Below are positions 44,292-53,327 of a stretch of 64,000 bases of DNA, in pieces. A program made the position numbers and the translations under genes. Source of the stretch: Chloroherpeton thalassium ATCC 35110 (GTDB lineage: Bacteria; Bacteroidota; Chlorobiia; Chlorobiales; Chloroherpetonaceae); NCBI RefSeq assembly GCF_000020525.1, contig NC_011026.1, forward strand, positions 2,028,001 through 2,092,000. The letters are read 5' to 3'. Position 1 is the stretch's first letter. Each line of letters begins with the position of its first letter. The notes below the pieces were generated by a model, which had not been told where the DNA came from, did not search any database, and saw nothing but the letters and a program-made list of their open reading frames with translations.

Positions 44292-45680
44292 ATGAAAGAC
44301 ATTCTCAGGAAGTTGATGTTAGTGTTGTCATTTGTCGCCGCAGTTGGTTTGGCTGGTTGCGATGACGATGATGATTGCGAAACTTGCCCAACTTGCGAAA
44401 CGACAACAGAAGAGTGGGATGCTACTTTGAGTGGTGATCTCACAGAATCAACGACTTTGGATGCAAGCAAAGTCTATCGTGTCAAAGGTTTTGTGAATGT
44501 TGAGCCAGGCGTTACATTAACGATTCCTGCTGGTACAAAGCTAATCGGTTTGAAAGGTGAGCTTGCAACATTGCAAACACTTAGAGGCGATGGAACAAAA
44601 GCCAGCGGACAGATTATTGCTGAAGGAACAGCTGCTAGTCCGATTGTCTTTACAAGCGCTGCTGCTGAAGGGTACAGAAGCCGTGGTGATATCGGTGGTA
44701 TCGTTCTAAATGGTTTAGCGAAAAATAACGTTGAAGGCGGTACTCGTACTGGTGAAGGTAATGCTGCTTCCGGTGGTGGCGATGATGATACTGATAACAG
44801 CGGAACTTTGAAATATGTTCGTGTTGAATGGGGCGGAACGGTTATTTCTGAAGGTAACGAAATCAACGGTTTCTCTTTCAACAGTGTCGGTTCTGGAACC
44901 ACTCTTGAGCACCTTCAATCACACTTCATCGCTGATGACGGCTATGAATGGTGGGGCGGTACTGTAAGTGCGAAGTACTTGGTTTCAACGGGTGTTGATG
45001 ACGACAACTTTGATATGGATAACGGTTGGACTGGTAACTTTCAGTTCGCTGTTTGTATTCAAGATCCTAACATTGGTAACTCTGGTTTTGAATCAAGCAA
45101 CGACGATGATGGTAGCGACAACACTCCATTGACTCATCCAACTGGTTATAACGTTACTTTGGTTGGTGCATACGACGGTTCTAAAGAAGATGACGGTCTT
45201 TTGTTGAAGAGCAACATGTCTGGTACATTTAAGAACATCATCATTGCAAACTTTGCTGATTATGGTGTTTACTTCAAAGATGATAAGACTGCAAGCAACT
45301 TCATGGACGCCGCAGCTGGTGATGATGATAAGCTCACACTTAGCAACATCATGGTTTATTGCAAAGGTACCACTGAAAGCAACAATACATCATCAATCTT
45401 TAACCCAACATCTAAAGTTGGTACATCAACTGTTGAAGCAATTGAAGCTGAACTTACAGCCAACACTGTATTTGGTGGAGACCCAGAATGGGCTTATGCA
45501 TATCCAGATGATCCATTCGAAGGTACAGTTCCTGACTTGATCCCAACCTCATCTGAAGTAACAAGCAAAGCAGCAGTTATTTCAGCTGGTGATTTCTTTG
45601 AAGCTACTGATTACATCGGTGCTTTTGATCCAAACGGTTCAAACTGGATGAGCGGTTGGACAAATTGGGATAGAGAATAA
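44292..45680 (+). CDS. Asp-rich surface lipoprotein, beta-helix-like
   Basis: 462 residues starting at ATG 44292, five bases after AGGAGG. The lipobox is LAGC at about 22, followed directly by DDDDDCETCPTC, a cysteine- and aspartate-rich stub. The remainder is rich in G, N, D, S and T with repeating beta patterns (VEPGVTLTIPAGTKLIGLKG; GTLKYVRVEWGG; GTTLEHLQSHFI), suggesting a right-handed beta-helix. Acidic loops such as DDGYEWWGG and GVDDDNFDMDNGW could bind calcium. It lies 38 bp after the TonB receptor, so it is probably its surface partner. The family is not named. A terminator follows. Confidence 0.8.
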   Translation: MKDILRKLMLVLSFVAAVGLAGCDDDDDCETCPTCETTTEEWDATLSGDLTESTTLDASKVYRVKGFVNVEPGVTLTIPAGTKLIGLKGELATLQTLRGDGTKASGQIIAEGTAASPIVFTSAAAEGYRSRGDIGGIVLNGLAKNNVEGGTRTGEGNAASGGGDDDTDNSGTLKYVRVEWGGTVISEGNEINGFSFNSVGSGTTLEHLQSHFIADDGYEWWGGTVSAKYLVSTGVDDDNFDMDNGWTGNFQFAVCIQDPNIGNSGFESSNDDDGSDNTPLTHPTGYNVTLVGAYDGSKEDDGLLLKSNMSGTFKNIIIANFADYGVYFKDDKTASNFMDAAAGDDDKLTLSNIMVYCKGTTESNNTSSIFNPTSKVGTSTVEAIEAELTANTVFGGDPEWAYAYPDDPFEGTVPDLIPTSSEVTSKAAVISAGDFFEATDYIGAFDPNGSNWMSGWTNWDRE

Positions 45681-45705
45681 GCTTTTAAGCGATCTATTTT
45701 CTAAG

Positions 45706-45736
45706 AGCAAGCTCCAAACGGAGCTTGCTTTTTTTT
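45706..45736 (+). terminator. Rho-independent terminator of receptor-lipoprotein unit
   Basis: Stem AGCAAGCTCC/GGAGCTTGCT, loop AAAC, followed by a T-run. Confidence 0.93.
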
Positions 45737-45759
45737 GTTAACTCTAAAAATGTTTTTCT

Positions 45760-46338
45760 ATGTATCGGATTCTTTCATTTTTAATGATTTTAAGTCTCGT
45801 TGGGTTCATGGGGTGCGGGAAAAAAGAAGTCAAGCAAAAGGTGCAAGAAAAAGAACCTGCTACATTGAGACCTTATTCCGAACCACTTCCCGATAGTGTG
45901 AAAAATAGAGCCTTTGAGTATGGGGCTGTTTCGCCAGATTCTTTAGCCAAAAAACTCGTTCTCGCGTTAGCTGAAAACGATACCACGAAATTATTGCAAC
46001 TTGCTGTGAGTCGAACGGAGTATTTGAATTGGATTTGGCCGGAAGAGCCAGCAAGCGATCCGAAGTTTAACATCCCACTCGAATTTGCCTGGGGAAATTT
46101 GTATCGCGATTCTTATAAAGGCGCAAAAAAAATGCTCAAATACTATGGTGGGAAAAAGTTGTCATTTGTTTCATTTGAGATAAAAGGGGAGTCCGTTTAT
46201 CATCAAACGTATGTCTATCACAGAAATCCGGTTTTGGTAGTGGAAAATGAAAGTGGCAAGCAAAAGCAAATTGAGAATTTAGGGACAATAGTGGAAATGA
46301 ATGGCAATTTTAAGTTCCTCTTTTATAAAAAGGATTAA
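45760..46338 (+). CDS. Putative lipoprotein of unknown function
   Basis: 192 residues with a lipoprotein signal (about 1-18) and lipobox-like GFMGC at about 15-19, followed by a Lys/Glu linker. The remainder (about 45-192) is a small soluble domain with WPEEPASDPKFNIPLEFAWG near 95 and no known motif. It sits alone between two strong terminators, so it is an independent transcript. A periplasmic role is inferred only from the signal. Confidence 0.75.
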   Translation: MYRILSFLMILSLVGFMGCGKKEVKQKVQEKEPATLRPYSEPLPDSVKNRAFEYGAVSPDSLAKKLVLALAENDTTKLLQLAVSRTEYLNWIWPEEPASDPKFNIPLEFAWGNLYRDSYKGAKKMLKYYGGKKLSFVSFEIKGESVYHQTYVYHRNPVLVVENESGKQKQIENLGTIVEMNGNFKFLFYKKD

Positions 46339-46356
46339 CGGTTCACATAAAAATCT

Positions 46357-46388
46357 AAAAAGCCTGCTTTCTTTGGCAGGCTTTTTTT
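46357..46388 (+). terminator. Rho-independent terminator
   Basis: Stem AAAAAGCCTGC/GCAGGCTTTTT with an 8-nt loop and a T-run, 19 bp after the lipoprotein stop. Confidence 0.92.
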
Positions 46389-46575
46389 ACTTAGGAGTTA
46401 CGCGCTTGCTCCGTTTGGTTTCGGTGCTCAGCTCAATAAAATCATGGAATAAGAGGAACTGCAATTTTCCTCAGCTCCAGCTCATCAGCGTGTCTTCCAC
46501 GAAAAAGCTGATGAGGTTTTTCAAATACCGCCTTCGTGAAACGTCTTTTCTTCATTTTTCGCATCTTTCAAAGCA

Positions 46576-47094
46576 TTAGACGCTTGATGCACGAGATCGC
46601 GTTAAGCGCTGGATGATGGCTGTATGCTGCGGATATATTTTTAAAAGCTCGTTTTTTTCTGCCAACTCAAAATCCGAATATTCGAATCCTGGCGAAACCG
46701 TACAGCCCACGAGCGCATACGAATTCGGCTTTGTCATTTCTGCGGCGAACCAATGCAAGCCTGGCATGACAAGCTGAAGGGATTCCCCGGCCTCAATGTT
46801 TTTGCCGAGTCGAGCGGTTTTCAAGTTACCGTCATTCGTCAGTAAGTGCAGCGCCAACGCATCGCCGTCGTAGAAATGCCAAACTTCATCTGATTGCAAG
46901 CGATGAAAAGCGGAGAATTCCTGGTCGGTAATAAGAAAATAAATGCTGGTAGAAAGTGCTCGCTTGGTTTGGTAGCGATTGGGCAAGCCATCGCTGGCCA
47001 CGAAGTCTGGCGAGCGATAAACTTCCTTGAAAAAGCCGCCTTCGGCGTGCGGCTCAAGCTCTAATTGTTCAATCCAATATTCAACGGGTTTCAT
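46576..47094 (-). CDS. DUF985 cupin-fold protein
   Basis: 172 residues, the normal family length. Motifs include LEPHAEGGFFKEVYRS near residue 13, TSIYFLI near 48, AFHRLQSDEVWHFYDGDAL near 61 and VSPGFEYSDFEL near 132. The histidine and glutamate residues in the second block belong to the cupin metal/substrate site. The biochemical role of the family is not established to my knowledge. It lies 26 bp downstream of a small coiled-coil gene on the same strand. Confidence 0.9.
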   Translation of the reverse strand: MKPVEYWIEQLELEPHAEGGFFKEVYRSPDFVASDGLPNRYQTKRALSTSIYFLITDQEFSAFHRLQSDEVWHFYDGDALALHLLTNDGNLKTARLGKNIEAGESLQLVMPGLHWFAAEMTKPNSYALVGCTVSPGFEYSDFELAEKNELLKIYPQHTAIIQRLTRSRASSV

Positions 47095-47120
47095 GAAATC
47101 AACCTAATGGCGTTTTGGAT

Positions 47121-47480
47121 TTAAGCCCTATCGTCTTTTTTCTCACCTGGATGGTTTTCTTGCTGCTGATCGCGAAATGCTTTGATTTTCTCCGTTTTCT
47201 CATTGATGGTTTTGAGTGTAGAGGAAAGATCGGCATTCATTTGGCGAATGTTCGAAATTTTGCTTCTCAGTTCCTCAATAGTATCGGCCACGTTTTTTAA
47301 CGAGGCTGATTTTTCATACATCAAAAAATAATCGATGGCGCGCAGCAACGCCCGATGCAAATCGCCATGATATTTATCTTGAACGATTTGGAAGAACTGT
47401 TCTGCTTTTAGCTCTTCGAGTTGAATACCGTCTTCGCTGTATTGTTGAAGCAGTTGCTTCAGTTCTTCTTTTGAGCTCAT
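47121..47480 (-). CDS. Small helical/coiled-coil protein of unknown function
   Basis: 119 residues, almost entirely helical with heptads at about 55-105 (for example IEELRSKISNIRQMNADL), a charged tail and no signal peptide. I do not recognise the family. It lies upstream of the DUF985 gene (26 bp) and downstream of purE (130 bp), so it may be carried in either transcript. Its acidic/basic composition and codon use look like a real gene. Confidence 0.65.
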   Translation of the reverse strand: MSSKEELKQLLQQYSEDGIQLEELKAEQFFQIVQDKYHGDLHRALLRAIDYFLMYEKSASLKNVADTIEELRSKISNIRQMNADLSSTLKTINEKTEKIKAFRDQQQENHPGEKKDDRA

Positions 47481-47610
47481 AAGGATTTCAGCGTAATGAG
47501 TTAGAAAAACAAGTTTCTTGAAAAAGCAAACGCATTTGTTTAACAGGTGCCTCTTGGCTGGAAATTCTGCTAAAGTGTTCTAATGTAAAACATGATGGGC
47601 GGAAACCAAA

Positions 47611-48141
47611 TCAAAGATTTTTGTTTTTATATCTGGACATTTGTGCCATGTTTGCGCGGTAAGCGTCTAATTTTTTGGCAAGCTCAGCATCCGAAGTGGA
47701 TAGAATTTGTGCGGCAAGCAAACCGGCATTTTTAGCGTTGCCAATTGCGACGGTAGCAACGGGAATGCCTGCTGGCATTTGAACAATCGAGTAAAGCGAA
47801 TCTACGCCGCCTAACGCTTTGGATACAACGGGCACACCGATAACAGGCAGCGTGGTATAAGATGCAGTCATGCCAGGAAGGTGAGCTGCGCCGCCAGCGC
47901 CAGCAATAATAACCTGCAAGCCTCTTTGGCGAGCGGCTTTGGCGTAAGTGGCCATATCGTCGGGTGTGCGATGAGCAGAAACCACGCGCACTTCGTATGG
48001 AATCCCAAATTCGGAAAGCACTTTTGGCGCGTCTATCATGGTTGTGAGGTCGGAATCTGAGCCCATAATAATACCAACAAGTGGCTCATCGGACGATTGG
48101 ATTTTGAAATTTTCTTGGCTGGGCTGAGATGATGCAGACAT
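47611..48141 (-). CDS. purE: N5-carboxyaminoimidazole ribonucleotide mutase
   Basis: 176 residues from ATG 48141; ATG 48174 would overlap purK by 23 bp and adds a poorly conserved lysine/asparagine extension. Class I PurE motifs are clear: [13 protein letters not shown] near residue 21, [11 protein letters not shown] near 52, [14 protein letters not shown] near 82 and [20 protein letters not shown] near 125. It converts N5-CAIR to CAIR in de novo purine synthesis. It follows purK by 10 bp in a purK-purE operon. Confidence 0.97.
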   Translation of the reverse strand: MSASSQPSQENFKIQSSDEPLVGIIMGSDSDLTTMIDAPKVLSEFGIPYEVRVVSAHRTPDDMATYAKAARQRGLQVIIAGAGGAAHLPGMTASYTTLPVIGVPVVSKALGGVDSLYSIVQMPAGIPVATVAIGNAKNAGLLAAQILSTSDAELAKKLDAYRANMAQMSRYKNKNL

Positions 48142-48151
48142 ATTTTTTAGA

Positions 48152-49303
48152 TTAAAGTTCAATTTGAGATTCAAGATGTTGGGCTAATGAAAGGCATTCT
48201 GTCACCGAGTTTCCTCTAACGGTTAAGTGCCCCATTTTTCTACCGACTCTACATGCCGATTTGCCATAAATATGCAGGTTGGCCACCGGCGGAATTTTGC
48301 TGAAATCTACACTTTTTAAGTGAGCCAGGCCATTTCGTTTTCCTAACAGATTTACCATGACGGCTGCTGGAATAACCATTTGCGTGCTGCCAAGTTTCCA
48401 GCCAAAAATGGCACGAAGCAAGTTCTGAAATTGTGAGGTGTAGCAAGCTTCCATGGTGTAATGGCCTGAGTTGTGAGGCCTTGGTGCCAATTCGTTGATT
48501 AGAATATTTGCATCTGTGTCTAAGAACATTTCCACACCAAAAATCCCAACGCCATCCAAACGTTCAATGGCTGATTTGGCAAGTGAAATAACTTCATCAA
48601 TAAGCGTGCTCGATAGCCGAGCTGGCGCAATGACATATTTGCAAATATGATTTTCTTGAATCGTCTCAACAACCGGATAAGTTACGATTTCGCCGGTTTT
48701 GCTCCTGGCGATCATGGTGGCCAGCTCAAGCTCGAAATCGATAAAGCCTTCAGCATAAACGCTGTGATTTGGAAACCCTAATTCGGCAAGCGCTTGCGGA
48801 ATATCATGTTCTGAGTGCACGGTGCGGTTGCCATAGCCGTCGTAGCCGTGTTTTCTTCGCTTGATCAAAAATGGATAGCCAAGATTTTTGCCACATTCGT
48901 AAGCGGCGTTTTCGGAATCAATTGGGTAGAATTGAGAAACCGGCAAGCCATGATCTTTCAGGACGGTTTTTTGCGTGAATTTGTCCTGAATCTGTTTTAA
49001 TGTTTTTGAAGAAGGGAAAACGGGTTTTCCTAACGATTCAAGAAATTCCAGCGTGGACGGCGCCACAAATTCATTTTCAAGTGTAATGATGTCGCTTTTC
49101 TCTGCAAACTCGGTTAGTTTGGCCGTGTCATTCCATGCGCCGGTAAAATGAAATGGTGTAATGTTTTGGCAGGGAGCGTCTTTTTTCTCTTCAAAAATTG
49201 CGACGCTCATGCCCAAATGAAAGGCTGCGTACGCAGTCATTCGTGCCAATTGGCCGCCACCCAGGATCCCTAAAGTTGGAATGTCGGACTGTTTGTTTTG
49301 CAA
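48152..49303 (-). CDS. purK: N5-carboxyaminoimidazole ribonucleotide synthase
   Basis: 383-residue ATP-grasp enzyme that makes N5-CAIR from AIR, bicarbonate and ATP. The N-terminal [11 protein letters not shown] near residue 13, [16 protein letters not shown] near 107, [13 protein letters not shown] near 148 and [18 protein letters not shown] near 270 are diagnostic. It is the first gene of the purK-purE pair. Confidence 0.97.
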   Translation of the reverse strand: MQNKQSDIPTLGILGGGQLARMTAYAAFHLGMSVAIFEEKKDAPCQNITPFHFTGAWNDTAKLTEFAEKSDIITLENEFVAPSTLEFLESLGKPVFPSSKTLKQIQDKFTQKTVLKDHGLPVSQFYPIDSENAAYECGKNLGYPFLIKRRKHGYDGYGNRTVHSEHDIPQALAELGFPNHSVYAEGFIDFELELATMIARSKTGEIVTYPVVETIQENHICKYVIAPARLSSTLIDEVISLAKSAIERLDGVGIFGVEMFLDTDANILINELAPRPHNSGHYTMEACYTSQFQNLLRAIFGWKLGSTQMVIPAAVMVNLLGKRNGLAHLKSVDFSKIPPVANLHIYGKSACRVGRKMGHLTVRGNSVTECLSLAQHLESQIEL

Positions 49304-49624
49304 GGTTGGAAAATTTTATGTTTGTGTTAGTTTCACAGCAAAGGCGAACGGTGCACGAAAAAATTGCAATTTTTAAGACGAATGCGATGAGAAAGCCTAA
49401 AAGATAAGGACAATCACGATGAATTCAAATCAAAAGTTATCTGAAGCTGGGGTAGTTCGAATTTCAAAAAGTTAGTGAATTTGCACCGGATTAAAGCACA
49501 TTGATTTTGAAAAAAGATAATTTTCAATTTGCAAAATAAGCCCCAGGAGTTTTATTTGAAACAAACTTTTCCTAACTTTCAGCCCTCTATTTTAAGGTTG
49601 CAAATACTTTTATAAGCAGCAATT
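49304..49624. other. Intergenic region between divergent purK and nuoJ
   Basis: 321 bp, AT-rich, presumably holding both promoters. I see no gene, hairpin with T-run or riboswitch-like element in it. Confidence 0.5.
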
Positions 49625-50155
49625 ATGGCGCTTGAAGAATTTTTCTTCTTTTTTTTCGGAGCTTTAGTGATAACGGGCACTTTAGGTACGGTGCTTTCAA
49701 AAAATCCTGTCAGCAGCGCTTTATTTTTAGTTTTAAATTTTTTTGCACTGGGCGGATTGTACTTATCGCTTGAGGCTCAATTTATCGCAGTGGTTCAGGT
49801 CATTGTATATGCCGGCGCTATTATGGTTCTGTTTTTATTTACCATTATGCTGTTAAGCCTTGAAGATGAAAGCAGCCTGATAGAAAGATTTGATTTAAAA
49901 AAAGGGTTTGCCTTTTTAATCAGTGGGGTTTTCCTGGTGGAAATTTTGTATATCGTGGGCTTCAAATTGACACCGGTAAAGCCAGTTTCCAGATTAACAC
50001 CGGTGCAAATTGGCGATGTGAAAACGATCGGCAAGGCGCTTTTAACTGAATACGTATTTCCTTTTGAAATCATCTCTATTGTTTTGCTTTTGGCCATTAT
50101 CGGCGCGGTACTTTTGGCTAAGCGAAAAGTGATAGTCGGTAAAACAGCCGTTTAA
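49625..50155 (+). CDS. nuoJ: NADH-quinone oxidoreductase subunit J, solitary
   Basis: 176 residues, five hydrophobic helices (starting about 5, 30, 55, 95 and 142). The NuoJ signature NPVSSALFLVLNFFALGGLY near residue 27 and VQVIVYAGAIMVLFLF near 57 make the family clear. NuoJ is a membrane-arm subunit of complex I. It is odd that no other nuo gene accompanies it; the next gene, 18 bp downstream, is a lipoprotein. Either the nuo operon is split in this organism or this is an extra copy. Confidence 0.9.
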   Translation: MALEEFFFFFFGALVITGTLGTVLSKNPVSSALFLVLNFFALGGLYLSLEAQFIAVVQVIVYAGAIMVLFLFTIMLLSLEDESSLIERFDLKKGFAFLISGVFLVEILYIVGFKLTPVKPVSRLTPVQIGDVKTIGKALLTEYVFPFEIISIVLLLAIIGAVLLAKRKVIVGKTAV

Positions 50156-50173
50156 ACAAATACTGAAAGAATC

Positions 50174-51196
50174 GTGAGAAAAGTTGTTCTATTGCTTTTA
50201 GCTTTAATGACGCTGTTCAGTGCGTGCAAAAGTGGTTCGGAAAAGAAAGAAGAAAGCAGCACCAGCAAATTAAAAGTGGGCTTGGTTTTTGATGTTGGCG
50301 GTCGGGGTGATAAATCGTTCAATGATGCTTCTTATAAAGGGTTGGAGAAGGCCAAAAAGGAATTAGGCATTGCGTATGAATACATTGAGCCACCAGGTGA
50401 AGGCGCAGATCGTGAAACCGCACTTCGACAATTGGCTTCCCAGCCAGATATTGATCTGATTTTTGGCATCGGCTTTATTTTTAGCAACGATATTACAGCA
50501 ATTGCCAAAGAATTTCCCGAAAAGAAGTTTGCCTGTGTCGATTTCAGTATTGATACTTCGCGCCAAATTCCAGAAAATCTTTCAGCCATTACATTTGAAG
50601 AACAGAAAGGTTCTTACTTAATTGGCACGTTAGCAAGCTTAGTGACCAAAACGGGAAAAATCGGTTTTATCGGCGGCATGGAATCGCCGCTGATCAAAAA
50701 GTTTGAACGTGGTTATGTAGAAGGTGCGCGTGCGATAAATCCTGATGTTCAAATTGAAATTGGTTATGTGGGCTTAACGGCCAGCGCTTTTAAAAATCCA
50801 GCCAAAGCCAAAGAACTTGCATTAGGCCAGTATGCGAAAGGTGTAGATATCATTTATCAGGCTTCGGGTGCAAGTGGGTTAGGTGTTTTTGAAGCGGCGC
50901 GTCAAGAGAAAAAATACTTGATTGGAACTGATCAAAACCAGGAAGATGAAGTGCCAGGTCAAGTTGTAACCAGCCTGATTAAAGCCGTTGATTTTGCCGT
51001 TTTCACAACAGTGGAGGATGTCATCAACAACAAGTTTAAAGGTGGCAATACGGTGTATGGTATTGAAAGCAGAGGAACGGATTATATTTATAATGATAAG
51101 AACAAGCCGTTTATAACGGATGAGATTCGCAAGAAAGTCGAAAGCGTTAGACAAAAAATCATCGATGGTGAAATTAAAATTGAAGAAGGCGCTTAA
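50174..51196 (+). CDS. BMP/PnrA-family substrate-binding lipoprotein
   Basis: 340 residues, starting at GTG. The lipoprotein signal ends in lipobox LFSAC (about 14-18). The mature protein shows the basic membrane protein (PnrA/Med) pattern: VGLVFDVGGRGDKSFNDASY near 38, DLIFGIGF near 97, GSYLIGTLASLVTKTGKIGFIGG near 145 and IYQASGASGLGVFEAAR near 222. Relatives bind nucleosides for ABC uptake. No permease or ATPase genes are adjacent. It may be co-transcribed with nuoJ (18-bp gap). Confidence 0.9.
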   Translation: MRKVVLLLLALMTLFSACKSGSEKKEESSTSKLKVGLVFDVGGRGDKSFNDASYKGLEKAKKELGIAYEYIEPPGEGADRETALRQLASQPDIDLIFGIGFIFSNDITAIAKEFPEKKFACVDFSIDTSRQIPENLSAITFEEQKGSYLIGTLASLVTKTGKIGFIGGMESPLIKKFERGYVEGARAINPDVQIEIGYVGLTASAFKNPAKAKELALGQYAKGVDIIYQASGASGLGVFEAARQEKKYLIGTDQNQEDEVPGQVVTSLIKAVDFAVFTTVEDVINNKFKGGNTVYGIESRGTDYIYNDKNKPFITDEIRKKVESVRQKIIDGEIKIEEGA

Positions 51197-51263
51197 TTAT
51201 TAACATGGAGTCCGATAACTTTTTAAGTCAGAATAATTGAAAAACAAAAACCATAATTGAAAA

Positions 51264-51770
51264 ATGAAATACAAAAATCTTTTTGCGTCTGTTCTCATTT
51301 TATTTGCATTTGCTTTTATGTCGGGATGTGGACAATCAGAGGAACAGAAAAAATTAGCATCTGAAATTGAAGCCAAATCTAAAGAAGTGACAGAAAAGAT
51401 TAAGGCATTTAAAGCCAAAGAAAGCGAACTAAAGTGTTTTCAGGAAGAATATGACAAGCTGACCAAAGAAATCCCGGAAAATGAAGATTTGAAAAAACTT
51501 GCACAAAAGCACAGCGTGCTGATTGGCGATTACAAAAAACAAACAAAAGCGTTGGGCGAAGTGGTGGCTGATATTGATGTTTTGCCAGCCAAATTGCAAG
51601 AAAACATGCGCTTTAGCGAAGAGCTCATCAAAGAAGATTACGAGAAAGCGATGGAAAAGTATGAAACCGCAGTTAAAACAGCAGAAAAGCTGGTTGAAAA
51701 GCATCAAGCTGTATGTGATAAAATGAGATCGTATCGTGATGAGCATTCTGCAAATGCGGACGGTAAGTAA
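51264..51770 (+). CDS. Coiled-coil lipoprotein of unknown function
   Basis: 168 residues with a lipoprotein signal peptide (about 1-22) and lipobox MSGC, then almost continuous charged helix from 25 to 165 (for example AKSKEVTEKIKAFKAKESEL). Two cysteines near 59 and 152 might form a disulphide. No family is recognised. It lies 67 bp after the BMP gene. The architecture suggests a periplasmic spacer or structural lipoprotein. Confidence 0.75.
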   Translation: MKYKNLFASVLILFAFAFMSGCGQSEEQKKLASEIEAKSKEVTEKIKAFKAKESELKCFQEEYDKLTKEIPENEDLKKLAQKHSVLIGDYKKQTKALGEVVADIDVLPAKLQENMRFSEELIKEDYEKAMEKYETAVKTAEKLVEKHQAVCDKMRSYRDEHSANADGK

Positions 51771-51837
51771 GTCTGATACGATAGATGTTTATTTTTTTTG
51801 ATGTTATTCAACTGCCGGTTTTAGGAGGTAAAAATTA

Positions 51838-52824
51838 ATGAAGTCACTTGTAACAGGTGCAACAGGATTTATCGGATCAAATGTTTTAAGAAGATTAGTG
51901 AATGATGGACATGAAGCTGTTGCACTTGTCCGGCAAAACTCAAACCTCGATGCTATCTCAGATGTTTTGGATCGAGTTGAACTGCGCTATGGAGATATTA
52001 CAGATAAGCCCTCACTTGTAGCTGCCTCAAAAGACGTTTCTCATGTTTATCATTGTGCTGGGATGGCAAGAATTGGCCCGGGACATGTCGATAAACTCCA
52101 CAAAATTAATGTTGATGGCACGCGTCATGTGCTGGAAGTCGCTAAAGAGTGCAACATCGAGCGTGTTGTTTTCACCAGCTCTGTATCAGCCGTTGGGATA
52201 ACAGGGACGAAAGAGCCTGCGAATGAAAGTCAAACGTGGAATCTTGACGAACTGAACGTTCCGTATTTCAAAACAAAGCATCTTGCTGAAAAGGAAGTTC
52301 AGAAGGCGGTCGACGAGGGCGTGGATTGCGTGATTGTTAATCCGAGCTATGTGTTCGGCCCTGGAGATATCAACTTCAACGCAGGTGGTTTGATTCGGGA
52401 TTTATATCATCGGCGCATCCCATTCTATCCGACTGGCGGCGTTTGCATTGTTGATATTGACGATGTGGTGAATGGGCACATTTCAGCGATGAAAAACGGC
52501 AAAAAAGGAGAACGATATATTTTGGGCGGCCAGAATGTTCCTTATAAGGAAGTCTTCGATACGATTTGTCGGATTGTTGGTGTGCCAAAGGTTAATATTC
52601 CCATGTTTCCATCGCTTGTCAAGTTTGTCTTGAAGGTAACGGAAAGTGCGCGCAAACAACATAAAATTAGCGCGTTAGCTAATACTGAAATTTTGACGTC
52701 AGCATCAAAATTTTTGTATTACGACTCATCCAAGGCGATCAAGGAATTGGGTTTTGGCCAAACGCCATTTGAAAAAACACTTGAAAGCACCTTTCAGTGG
52801 TATAAGTCTTATCGGTTGTTGTAA
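51838..52824 (+). CDS. NAD-dependent epimerase/dehydratase (extended SDR, HpnA/DFR-like)
   Basis: 328 residues preceded by TAGGAGGT. The Rossmann motif GATGFIGSNVLRRL begins at residue 7, the catalytic Ser/Thr lies in VVFTSSVSAVG near 113, and the Tyr-Lys pair is read as YFKTK near 143. The overall layout resembles dihydroflavonol-4-reductase and hopanoid-associated sugar epimerases. The substrate is unknown; no hpn cluster is nearby. A terminator follows. Confidence 0.88.
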   Translation: MKSLVTGATGFIGSNVLRRLVNDGHEAVALVRQNSNLDAISDVLDRVELRYGDITDKPSLVAASKDVSHVYHCAGMARIGPGHVDKLHKINVDGTRHVLEVAKECNIERVVFTSSVSAVGITGTKEPANESQTWNLDELNVPYFKTKHLAEKEVQKAVDEGVDCVIVNPSYVFGPGDINFNAGGLIRDLYHRRIPFYPTGGVCIVDIDDVVNGHISAMKNGKKGERYILGGQNVPYKEVFDTICRIVGVPKVNIPMFPSLVKFVLKVTESARKQHKISALANTEILTSASKFLYYDSSKAIKELGFGQTPFEKTLESTFQWYKSYRLL

Positions 52825-52837
52825 ATCAGCTTGTTTG

Positions 52838-52872
52838 AGTCATAGCCAATGCGGCTATGACTTTTATTTTTT
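52838..52872 (+). terminator. Rho-independent terminator after the SDR gene
   Basis: Stem AGTCATAGCC/GGCTATGACT with loop AATGC, followed by a T-rich tract. Confidence 0.9.
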
Positions 52873-53327
52873 ACCCCACTTTGAAAAATCCCGCGCTTAA
52901 AAATTTCAAAAAAAATATGATTGTCTCTGCTCAAAAAAATCAAATTCATCATTTTATGAGTTTGATTTATCCGGTTATTCTTTTTCGGCAGCGATTCTGA
53001 TGAATTTGCGATCATGTTAAAAAAACGTGTCATTCTCAGGCTGATTAGCCGAAGTGGCCAACATTGGATTTTGAATTCCGTTTGTCTTCAAATTGCTATA
53101 AAAAAGCTTCCGATGTTCGAGAATACTCAACGAGCTTTATTCTTCAATTCTATTGATTTTTCAGAAGCGTATTTTTAAAAATAGATGGATAGATTTCAAA
53201 GAAAAATTAGTGCGTCTTCGTTTCCTTCCTTATTATTCCTTTATCCAGTTTCTTTCGGCTCAATCAGGGTTCAGCGCATTGGCGCAGGCTGCGCGCTGGA
53301 TTTTTTCAAGCAAAATTAGCAACGAGT
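52873..53327. other. Intergenic region with a degenerate dispersed repeat
   Basis: 455 bp, AT-rich. A worn copy of the dispersed repeat (GTGTCATTCTCAGG...GCCGAAGTGG) lies at about 53027-53071. The remainder has no recognisable gene; the promoter for the next gene should lie towards 53250-53320. Confidence 0.5.
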
